A DNA stretch of 64,000 nucleotides from Toxoplasma gondii ME49. Taxonomy: Eukaryota; Apicomplexa; Conoidasida; Eucoccidiorida; Sarcocystidae. The stretch lies in contig NC_031480.1 in the NCBI RefSeq assembly GCF_000006565.2, positions 2,503,758 to 2,567,757 of the forward strand. The letters are read 5' to 3'. Shown here piece by piece: positions 26,334 through 38,500 of this stretch (its first letter is position 1; each line of letters opens with the position of its first letter). The notes beneath the pieces are model-generated. The model did no database searches. It was not told the DNA's origin and worked only from the letters and a program-made list of their open reading frames with translations. The position numbers were made by a program, and so were the translations under genes.

Positions 26334-29300
26334 TTACACGTATTAGCGTCTCTCTATCGCTGCATTTTCTTTCGCGGTTTCTCTCTGTATCTATCTACCT
26401 CACGTCAGTGATCTGTGTCTTTATCGCCGTATAGATGGGGCTAAGCATGTACACGCATTCATGTCTGTTTTCCCTCGTTACGGAAGGGAGAGCCTTGTCG
26501 GTCGTCGGTTCGTCTCTCGAGCGTTTTCGTTCTGTGCATGTTGTTTCCTCTGCTTTCTCTGTCGCTCCAAGTGTTGTGGCTTCTTCGGTGTTTTCCGTTT
26601 TTGTTTGGTGAGCGAGTAAACGGAGGAAAACGTTCCAAGTTTTGAAAGCGTCACGAACGGTTCTTGAAACTTGCACGCTTCTCTGATCCTTAGACAGCCT
26701 CTGGGCTTCCTCCCGGTTCCTAGGTTCTCTGGTTTCCGCCTTCCCTCCTTGAGGTTCACCTGACTTTCCTCCCTGCCTTCGCTGGAGCCTGTGACAACAC
26801 TGGCCCCACACCATCGGTTCTTCGTCTTCAGTTTTTCTCCTCTTCTGTTTCTTCCTCTGCATTTGCTGTGCTTTCCTGTTCTTCTGCCTCTTCGGTTTCT
26901 GCCCCATGCTCCGTGCTGCGCTCCCTTCTCCCGCTCCATGGTGGCTTGTCTGTCTCTGCTTCTGTCGCTTCTCTTTGGACTATCTTACTCTCTCCAGCAG
27001 GTGCCGAATCTGAAGCGCCAGTGCGTCGCTCCGAGTCTCTGTTGGTTGGGAGCGTCTCGCCGCGCTCTGGAATCGCAAGCAAGCCGCCGTGAGTTCCTCC
27101 TTCGTCAGATCATTCCTCATGCCGCGTGCGAAGGCCGCGCTTCTTCCGCGCTTCGAGCTCGCCTCTTCTCGGTGTGATTCTGACCTTCTCTGCGCTTCGC
27201 CCAACAGCAAACGCAGCTCTTCGGCCTCCGTTTGAGTGAGCGGCCTCGCACGGTGCTCCCTCCTTCCTGCCCGCCTGCGGAAAGAAAGAACGCTTTGTTT
27301 TCGCCTCGGTGTCAACATCGGTGCCGCATGACAAAGACAAGGCGAGAAAAGAGCAGGCTACCGAGACGAAAGGGAGTCGGTCGAAAGTGGAACACAGTTC
27401 GCATTTCGCTCTTGGAGAAGAAACCTTTTCTTTGCCTCCGCCTTTCGAATTTTCATACTCGCGCTGGCGCCTGTTAACTCTGCTGGCGGCCGGACAATCA
27501 GAGTCGAGTTTTCTCCGCATGTCCGCGTCGGTCGCTATTTCCTTTTTTTGTTTCTTTCTTTCTCAGTTCTCTCTTCCTCCCCTGGCTGCTCTCGTTTTCT
27601 TCTCTTTTCTGACCATTTTTTTCTTTTTTCTCGTGTCGCGTACTTCTTCCTTCTCCCCTCTATTCTTCTTCGTCTCCCGTCCTTCGCTTCCCTCTGTGTA
27701 TTGCTGCACTGACGAAGTGAACGAAGGAGCTGAGAGCCTTCCTGGCATGAGAAGGACTCTGCGGAGGAGCAAGCCGAAGACACTACTCCGACTTTCTGTC
27801 TTTCACGAAAATCTTCAGCCCCGTTATCAAAGGACTTCCGGCAGTCAAACCAGCTAAACGCTCCACGGGCTGTATCCCTACAGGTGAGCAGTCGATTCCC
27901 TCTCGTGTGCTCTGCCCTGGAATTCTACGGAACAGGTCCTCAATGCAACGCGACTTCGACGCTGTCCTAAGCCTCAGACGGTGATACGAAACATTTCAGT
28001 TTCTGCTCGAAGCTTCACTCGGAGCTGCACGTGCGGCTACGTGTCGACGGATGAAGCAGAAGCACATATCCAGGCAATTCAAAAGGTTTTCAGTCGCTGA
28101 AAACGACGGTTCACCTCGTTTCTTTGCTTGATATACAGAGCCACAGAAACCTGACGACGCGGGTGATTCAAAGGTTTCCCAGAGGATACTTATTTCTACT
28201 TTGCCTTGTCCGTCTTACCCCCAACGAGACGACGCGCCTGCGTTGGCAAGGTCGGATGATACTTCAGGGATTAGGATTTCCTCTGCAGGTCTTCTGGGGT
28301 CCGACGATTGCTGCTCTCCTGCTCGGGTCGGCAAGCCATATCGACGGCTACTGTAGAGGTCGCTTAGAAGAGCCTTCAGGCCAGGAAATGTCACTGTTTC
28401 GCCTTCCGAAAGAAGCGTTTCCACGAGGGCGGGGAGGTCGTCTGCTTTCCACTCTGCGCGCACAGCTGCCGGAGGCGAAGCAGACGCTGCGACGGACGAA
28501 CCTCCCCAGCGACTGGACGGACGCTGCTTGCGAAGGAACAGTCTGGGAAGGAGAACGAAAACGAAAAGAGAAAGCAGTGGGAGAGAAAACAGAAAGAATA
28601 GGAGACAAAGAAGATATAACGGAGAGTGCGCGGGAGACACAGGGAAGACAAGAACGTGAGAGAAACAGGGGACCAAAGGGTATGAGGATACGAAAGAAAG
28701 AGAAGGGCAGTGAGTGAGAGAGGAAGCGACGAACAAAGCGTAAGATAGTAAACGACAACGGGGAGAACAAAGAGCAAGCGAGACAGAGAAGAACAGCGTG
28801 AAACAGAAGACCAAAAAGCCGAGAATAAGAGAGAGAGAGGAAACAGTGGGGAGAAGCAGAAGCAGCAGAAGCAGCAGAAGCAGGGGCAGAGAAGTGGATA
28901 TGAACAATGAGGCAGAGAGCGCACAATAGCAGCAAAAACAGGGACTCAAGCCAGAGAGAACGAGGCGGAATACAGAAAGAAGCAACCAGAAGGCGAGAGG
29001 AGAGAGAAGGAGAGAGGAGAGAGAAGGATACACTGAAATAACAGAAACAAGCTGCTGAGCATCCAGTCAAGCTGCCAATCAGTTCATCGTCTGACTCTTT
29101 TCTCTTTCACTGTCTAATGGCCTTGCCTCCTTGTGCTTCTCCGTTATGCTCCTTTCTTCCTTTCCCCAAATCTATGCCTTCTCCCTTTCCTGTTGCTTGT
29201 AGAAACATCACAAAAGCCTTTTCTCCCTCGTGTTTCATCAAACGCTTCCATCCCTGCGGAAGCGTCTTGAGCGTCCCTACACTGATCATTTGTCCTTTTT

Positions 29301-31131
29301 GTTGTTCCGCCCTCGTACGCCAACTCCGTTTCTCCGGATGTTCAGTCTACCCCTTCCCCGTACATGCATGCATGTATATATGGCTAAGCCAACATATCCA
29401 TATCTATCTATCTATATCTATCTATATATATATATATATATACTTGCTTATTTATTTCGGTATACTTGTAAATATGAGTGAATGAATTAGATCCGTGCAA
29501 CTGTGAAACTCAATACCACCCTATACTTCTTTGTACATTCATGTGTATATGAATGTTGATCTACCAATCTGTCTACTTCTTATCTCTCTGTCTATTTCTG
29601 CTTCATACCGTTCTCCTCGTGTTTCACACTTCCTTCCATTGTCTCCACATTCCTGTCCCTAACCATATTTTTTCTGTGGCGCCTCTGCTTCTACCTCTAC
29701 AATCTCCGTTGTTTCAACTTTCGTCATATCCCGAACCGTCATGCCGTGTGTCGACCCTTCCCGCTTCTGTCTCTCTGTTCTCAGAGCTGCGCGTTACTCT
29801 AGGACTTTGCTGCGCGTTTCGCACGTTGGCCGCCGTCGTATTTTACCCTTTGCTTCTCCGTGAACTTACAGAAGGTCCTCTTTGGTCAGGCGCGTCATCG
29901 TGCACTCTGGGAATGCCAGGCTCAGATCGTCGTCTTTGGGCTCTTCCGCCTTCTCGCTCTGGCGTTTCTCAGCCAACTCAGCCTTCCTCGACTGTTCATC
30001 TCCGCCGCCGCTGGTCGCCCCCAAGAGCGTCTCAACAGTCGCGAGAACATACTCTCCAACTCTGAGGATGCGTGATCGACTCTCAGTCTCTTCCGGCTCT
30101 TTCTCCGCAGTTTCTGGGCTGCACTCGTCAGTCTCGCCTCCGCCTTCTCTGCGCCTGCCCAGCTTTGCCTTCTCTGCCTCGGCCGCATGCAGTTCCCGTA
30201 AACTGGCACAGAGTACGTACACCCCAGCGCTCAGGCGCTCCCTCACCTCGTCTCGGAGACGCGCCAGCGAATAGACTTGCATGTTGAATCTCATCACGCG
30301 TTCTTGAACAAAACGAAGTAGCCGACGAATTTCCTCTCTCTTCGTGCCTGCTGTCACCCTGCAACGCCAGCGGCAGAGCAACAAAGACAGGAGTGAAACG
30401 CAGAAGAGGAAGCATGGGCGCGAGGTAGAGGAAGGCGAATATCCAGGGGCGGCTCTGGGAGAGAGAAAGAGTGAAGAAGAGAAGAAGAGAGAAAGAGACA
30501 GAAAGAGAGAGGAAGAGGTGAAGAGAGGAAGATCGAAGGAAAAAGGAAGTAAGAGAGAAGACGGCCACAAGAGAGGAAAAGAGGGAGACGACAAGAGGAA
30601 GAGCGAAGCAGCGAAAAGGAGGCATGTAGAAGAAGAAGTGAAAAGAGAAATAGAGAAGTAGGGGTGAAGAGAGGAATTGAGAGACAAACGGTAAAGAGGG
30701 AAAAATTGAAATAGGTGGAGAGAAGGGGAGAAGGAGAGAGCGAATAAGAAAAGGAGAGAATGAAGAGGAAAAGAGAAGGAAAGGGAGGTAGAGATAGAGA
30801 GAGAAAAGGGGAGAAGGAGAAACGGAGAGATCAGGTGAAAAACTTAGGAAGCAGGATAGAAAACGAGAAAGGTACCAAGCAAACGAGAATAAGAGGGAGA
30901 CAAGGAAACCCCAGAGGGAGGGGGTCGTTCGTAACTGAAGCAGATGCTGAAGATCGAAAGTGACAAAGCGACACCAACACTTTCGGGACTCGATGTGAAT
31001 CCCGTAACAGGAATATGTATATATATGCATATATATGTATAAGTGTATATATATATATATATATACATTTATATATATATATATATAAGTATATACATTA
31101 ATATATATATATATATAAATATATACATTAA

Positions 31132-31171
<40 letters not shown>

Positions 31172-31177
31172 TATACG

Positions 31178-31211
<34 letters not shown>

Positions 31212-31258
31212 TGTATACATTAATATATATACATATATACATTAATATATATATATAT

Positions 31259-31302
<44 letters not shown>

Positions 31303-31373
31303 TAATATAGATATACATATATATATATATACATTATATATATATATATATATATATAGATATAAATATATAC

Positions 31374-31412
<39 letters not shown>

Positions 31413-34400
31413 TAGGTCTGCTTGCCAGAATCAGTGTATTCATGGGAATGTGCGTCCTAGCTTCATTGGATATGGATATCGGCCGAGATTAAGTAGATGT
31501 TGACATATGCTGATAGGAGTGTGTGTGTAGAGTTCCTGCATGGAATCTGCGAATAAATCAGAAGGACCGTGAGGTTGATTCGTAGTTCGCACATGCTTTC
31601 AACAGCGAATGTGTCGTCAGTTTTAAATCTCTGGACTCCCAAGGTGGCGCTGGCTTCCGCAATTCTTCGTCGATCCGTTGGGTCCTCGTAACTCGCGTCT
31701 GGCTTCGCGGCCAAGAGCCGCTCGCGCTCTCTCTGCCGCTCGGCCCTGCGCCCCTCCCGAGCTGCAGCTGGACAGACAGCCAAAGGTGAGAAGTAGCCGG
31801 AACGTGAGAAGCCTCGAAGGAGAGAGAGAGAACGGTTGGCGATCAGCAGAGACCTCAGGAGAGAAAGCAAGCCTCAGACATCAAGACCCACAGAGGCGCA
31901 ACTGGATGGGAGGTCAAGGAAGGTCCTAGAAAGATTATAAACCGGAATACGATAGAAATATGGAAGAGCGGGGAACAGCATAGGCGATCTGGCGCGGTTT
32001 CTACGAGACAGCGAAGGAGCAAGACAAGAGACACACACCCACGCTGACTTCGTCAATACTCAGAGGCGAGAGATGAATCGCAGGCGACACCGCTAGAGCT
32101 TCGGAATGATAAACGGGAGAGAAACCGACATCCACAAGTGCGTTTTCCATCTGTTACCTGCGACTCTCTCTTCCACCTACATCGGGACCTACGCGCTCAC
32201 TTACTTGTACGCAGAGTCACACATGACACAAGTGCATATTTACCTATATATATATATATATATATATATACACGTATTTGTGTATTCGTGTATAAATCAA
32301 TATGCATATGAATGCATGCATAAGGATGTTCATGGAGGTGTTGAGAGAAGAGGTGTGTTTTTCCTTTCTGTACTGTTTGTGCGATTGCCTGTGTAGGATT
32401 TCGCGGTTTACTAGGAGGAGCTGAGAGGGATTGTTTTTCGCTGGCGCTTCTGAAACGCACCGTGGCTTTCCTCGGCTGCGTGCTCCGCGATTCTTGTTTC
32501 TTCGCTGGTTCGCGTTTCTGACTTCTCTCTGCGTTCGTCCGGCACTGTGTTCTCAACTGTTCGTCCCTTGAGACTGGCGGCCTCGGCGCTCAGCGGATTG
32601 GGCAATTCCGAAGCGTCTTCGCGCCGAGCGGGGGTCTCCGGTCGCGTCTGAGGCTCCATCAGCTTCACCCCCCCTAGGGGCATGCGCACACCTGTGGACT
32701 GCTCGCAGGGTGGATTTGCATGCAGGCGCTCGGCTCTTCCGTCCCCAGGACCCAAGCGGCCTGCGAGGCGCGCCTGCAGAAGCAGGACCGTTTGCTGCTG
32801 CACCTGTGCTCGCAGCGATATCCGCGTTTCTTCGGAAACCATTGAGCGTCGCACAGCCGAAGTCGCCTCGGCCAGGAAGGAAGACGGCTGCTCCCCTGCG
32901 GAGAAAGTGAACGCCCAAGTGTGGACACAGGCGTCTCTCGGAGACAGCGTCGCCTCCGACCTGCTGAACGTGACGCGTTCAGTCGAACAGGTTTCTCGCG
33001 CGACCCCACACGAATAAGGCTCCACGCGCAAACCTCAGCTGTCTCGAAAATGCTGGTGAAGCGCCATACACTTTACAGAAATAGGCAGGGAGTGGTGGAA
33101 ACCCCAGCGCCCTAAAGCCAAAGCGCGTTCACAGTTAAGTATTGCACCCCAGGCCATGACGCAGAAGACACAACTTATCCTACTAACATGCCTATATATA
33201 TATATAGAGAGAGAGAGAGAGTTATATATATATATATATATATAGATATAGATATAGATTGATAGATAGATATACACAGTGCAAGCATACAGCCGAGTAT
33301 GCATCTATACTTGGATATTTTAGGACGAAAGAGAGGCAGGGCTATATGGGAGAAAAGCTGACCGTCGGCATCGTTGTCACGGTCGTGTGACACAGTTGTC
33401 CTAGTTTCTTTGAGCGCTTTTTTTCGCGTTCCTTCGTTGGGACGCATGGCTGGGAGACTCGAGTTGTTGGTTTCAGCAGGCTTTGTCGCTCTAAAGGGGA
33501 CTTCTGCTCTGGTCGTAACTCCACCCTCCAAGGCAGGAGGAGCTTCGCTTGGGCTTGGCGAGCTTCGAGACGCCTGAGCGGTTTCGTGAGGCGATGGAAG
33601 AGCGTCTGAATATTCCTGAGAGAATCCGAGTCGGACAGGACAGTGCACTACGTGGTACAACCAGCGACTGCGGTGAATGTCAACATCCTACGATGTTGAG
33701 AGATGTCTCCACATGCGGTCGGATGGTTGCTAGAAGGGTGCTTGAGTGCCCGCCATTTTTTGCCGCATTCAAGTGCCATTTCGCTGGCAGGGCGTCCCGA
33801 TGAACGGGGTCGTGACTGCTCAAAGAGAATCGACTAAACATCAGGTTTCTCCAGATTATGAAGTTCCCCAGGGTACAGCTAGATTGTGCTGCGGCACGAC
33901 GAACGGTCACAAGGTGTCAGGCCGGCAAGAATCCGATCGGCCTATTCGTGGAGAGTCGCAAGAAGAAGGCGACGGCCGTTTTGTCGCTTGCGTAGGTCTG
34001 GAGACGCTGGTAAAAGCCTTTGTGTCTACCAAGCTCACTGCGTGTCTCGACCGAGGTGTAAAGATACAGAAGCTACTTTCATTGCGGCAGCAACAACACA
34101 AGACGTCGGCGAAGAAGCGAACGAGAGCCAGAGTCAATCGGAGAGAAAGCGACAGGAGGCAGAGACGGAACCAGAGGAAGAAACAAGGAAAACGGATTCC
34201 CTGTGACTAAGATAAGGAGGATACCAAGAAGAAGAGAAGAAGGGGGAAGAGCCGAAGGAAGAAAAGACAACGCAGGAGAACGAGGGGAGGAAGAATGGAA
34301 AACATGGAGGAGAAGTCAGACACAAACGACTAGAGGAGGAAAGAGGAAAGAAACAAGAGGAAGAGAAGCAGAAGTGAGAGAAGAGACAAGAAAAGGAGGA

Positions 34401-35194
34401 AACACCGAAAAAGTGAGGACGAAGCAAGAGAAGACGAAAGTAAGAAAAGGGAAAACGCCAGGCGGTTCTGGAGGCTACGCAACATCAGTCCAAGAGAACC
34501 AGGAACAGCAAAAAAGATATCAGGAAGAACGAACGCAGAGAAGAACGGAGGAACTCGCGAAACGTCCAGATGATTCACGGGAGGAAAAGGGGAACGCAGG
34601 AATGACAGGGAGAAGGAAGGGAGAGAAGCGAGAAAGGCCGAGACGAGGTCTTGCATCTTAAAAAAACCGAAATTGCAGAAAGACCCCAAACATGCGAGGC
34701 ACAGAGCCCAAAGCAATTCTGAATGAAGACACCAAGGCGACGGCTGACTGCTTGGATACCCAAGAGACGCATAGTGTGATCGATCTGAGTGCCTCTGTGT
34801 TGCACTCTCTCGGTACATTGCGTGCTCGTTTGCTTTGTTGCCTGATTTCTGCGGTAGTGATCCTCCTTTCCATTTCTTCGCTTTCGCTACCAGAGAGAAC
34901 GGCCTTTGTTGGAGACACGGCAGAGTCCGAAGAGTCGTAGGGCTGAGAAAGGACTCCACCTTCGTCCCACTGAGGTTTGCAGTAAATCGCGTCTAAGTAA
35001 AACAGGAGACGGAAAGAGAAAGCGAATCCCAAACGAACTGCGCGAATTGAAGAAAGAAAAGTCTCGTCTTGAACATAAAGCTATCTACATGCATGCAAAT
35101 AAATATATGCCATATGGAAGTGCACCTTGAGTTGCCGTGTCTATACATACCCTCGCATTAATATGCATGCGTAGATCTATACAAGTCGTTATAC

Positions 35195-35237
<43 letters not shown>

Positions 35238-35393
35238 TTGACAAAGAACTGCATGCATATGAAGACCTACTATAGGGCGACGCATGCTGCTTACGCTCCA
35301 CACAGCAAAAGCTTGGAGATACTGTTTCCACCTTGTACGCTCCCACTCCAAAGGTGTAGCTACACACGAATACCAACACCTCTCTATCTGTCT

Positions 35394-35438
<45 letters not shown>

Positions 35439-35552
35439 TATATGAACATGTTGGCGTGCCTGTGTCTCTATGTCATAAATATGATCATAAGCAAGTATAC
35501 GTTTTAACTGTGTACATCCACAGCCTCATGGGTCATCTATATATGTCTCCTC

Positions 35553-35593
<41 letters not shown>

Positions 35594-38500
35594 GGTGTGT
35601 TACAGTGCTTAGTGGGAAGTGCATGTGGTGGAATGTTTCGCATTTTCTGTTTCTGTGCGGAGCGTACAACGAGTTTTCTGAGACCGATTGCTGCGACCTT
35701 GAGCTGCGCATTTCCTTTTTCCCTCTCGGCTTCGATCGCCTTCGAAAGTTCCTCCTTGTAAGCCTTTAGGAACGCGGGATCTGCGAGCATTGATTCTTCA
35801 TCTCCCTCGGCAGAAGATGGAAGGCTTTTCATTCTCTCCCGCAGCGCCTTGCACGCCATCAGCATTCCACAGTCGTTCAGGTGTCTGTACAGTGCCTGGG
35901 CATCCTCGCTGTCTTCAGGTAATGTCAGCAGGAACGCAACACTTGATCGCGACGCCAGACAGGTGAGGTAACTAAATTTCCCCCAGGCAGACATCTCCAC
36001 ATAGACACACGCGTCAATAGAGTTATCCGTGGAGTTACCTACATCTACATATATATATATATATGTATGTATATATACGCGCAAATATGTCTCTCCCTCT
36101 CTCCAAAAATACAGCGTCTCTCTGCCTCTATGTATACATACGAATTCACGTGTGTATATCAACATGTATATGTACAGGCATATGCAAATTTGCCCGAATT
36201 CAAAATACAAATATAGGTCTAGAAGAAACGTGCACTGCTTGCCACATCACAAAATAAACTGGGGCGTTTTGAACACAAAAGGCAGTGGATGGGTGAATCT
36301 CGGCTCAAGCGAGGAGCTGAGGCGGGTGTACGTACAGCGTATTGCCTCCGGAGCTCGCCGATCCTCGCCTTCATTTGTGCCTTCTTCTGCTCTGCCTCTC
36401 GCAGGAGTCTCGCCTGTCGCAAGTGAGCCTCGAGTTGCTGCGAAGCGGAACGCAGCCAACAATATGACGGTTATGAAAAGATCGTCTTGTCATGCGGCGA
36501 TTTCTCCGCTCTTGTCATGCCACTGAGAAACTCTGATTGTTTCTTCCTACGCTTTCACAGAGCTCCACCCACTCAATCAGTGCACCAAAACTGATATACG
36601 TAAATACATTTAAATATATACTTATATACATGTATATGTAGGTATATGTATATATTTACATATATGTGTGCATAGTATATATATATATATATATATGCAA
36701 GTATGGGAAGTCAGAGTTCGCATCAGCATACAAAACGATAGGCGTCGCGGAGGAGAAGGCCTTTAGCCGCGAGCAACCGGAGATCAGGCAAGTCCCCGAA
36801 AACGCAGACGCTCCGAGGCACTGTGAATGCGCTTGAACCTGAGACCTAATGTTGATGTTTACATGCATGTGCATGATCCCCCCTGCACCTGTACATACAC
36901 CAGTCGCACGGTACGCAGACTGCATGGCTTTGAAAGGACTAAGAAAGAAAGAGCGACTCGTATTCTCCCTCAAAACCTTCAGTCGTCCAAGAACAGAAGC
37001 CCGACCCTAACATGTGAATCCGTCACTGTCATCTGTGCACGGTCACGAAGTCTCTGTGGCTGCGTATTCAATCCGCATCATCTTTTTTTTGTCTCTTTAT
37101 CTCTCTGTTTCTCTTTCTTCCTCCCTCTCGCTCGAGCGATGACATTTCTTGAGTTACCTGCCTCACCTGTACGGACAGTCCCTTGGCCTCGGTTATGTCT
37201 CTCCATTTATCTGCAGCCTCTGCTTGTTCTTGCACCTTTCGTCGCCTCTCCCTCTCTTCTTCTTCTGCTTTCGCGAGAGCCTCCTGAGCTGCGATCTCCG
37301 CTTTGGCCACATACGCGACAGCCGCCGAGGAGACAGCGGCAGGGAACGAAGAGACTTTTTCCTCTCCCTCGATTGTCGAAGGCGACTCAGGCAGCAGCGC
37401 AGAAGCCGGAGAGGCAAAGGAACCCCCTGGAGGACGCCGAGGCCCTGCATGGGCGTCCGGGACCCTGTGCGGTGTCTCTTCACTTGGGCGCAGTGCGGCA
37501 GGTTGTCTAACTTCCTCCTTAACGGAAAATGCATCTCGCTCCCCCAAATTCAGAGCCTGCTCTGAGGCGATGCCTTTCCCCCGGTGTTCCTCCAGTTCGG
37601 CTCTTCCCTCTGAGAGCGTCTCCGCGCCTCGAATCACGGTCTCTGCGGTCGGCGCTCTGTGGGCGCGACACACATCTTCTTCGTCACCTTCGCGCTGGAA
37701 TGCGGCGGCCTGCGACGCCGAGCAAAGCTCCCGGGGAAAGAGGATCGCGTCTACGCACCAACTAACAGAGAGGTCTGCTGAGAGGCTGAAGAAAAAACGG
37801 TAAGCGACACACTCGAAACTCATTCCTGGAACAAGTTTCGTCAACATAAAGGAGCGAATGGAAAACTTAGCAAACAGTAAACAAAGCATCTGGGGGACCC
37901 CCAGGACTGCTTCCTGTTTTGCGCCTCACTGCTGTCACCCTACTTGCGCGTCTCTCCTGGTCTGTTGTTCTTCGAGTCTTCCGCCAGCGCATCTCTCTCC
38001 TTGTTGCCTGCGTCCTTCTCTATGCCTCTCTGTTCTGCGATTGCATGCCGATCTTCCTGATCCTCCCCATATTCTTCAGCTGCTTGCCGCGCGAATGTCC
38101 TCTCCTTCTCCTCTCTCTCTGCTTTGCGCCTTCGCCTTTCCTCGCTCTTCTCCCTGACCTTCTCCCTCAGCTTGTCGAACTCCGCCGCCGCTGCACATGC
38201 AAGCGCTTCTGCGTTGACAATAAACTTCGCCCACGTGCCTCCGCGAGACCCTGCGAGGAGAAGCAGCTCGGCCTCGAAGGCTTTCACGACGGCCACCCGT
38301 GTGTCGAGTGTATCTACAGCTCGCTGCGAACGGCGGGCGGCCTCGCCTGCTTCGTCTCGCACCTCGTCGGCATTCACCGCTGCCATCTCGGCCTCTGGAA
38401 ACTCCAGCCGCTTCATCGGCTCTGTACGCGAGGCGGCGAACGCGGCTTTCTCCGCCGCGACCGCAGCAAGCTGCCCAGCTTCAGCTGTACGTACACCTGT

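Noticed and set aside
34203..34661. Arg/Glu/Lys-rich + strand frame
   Set aside because: Purine tract inside a CFAP44 intron; no acceptor, donor or conserved block.
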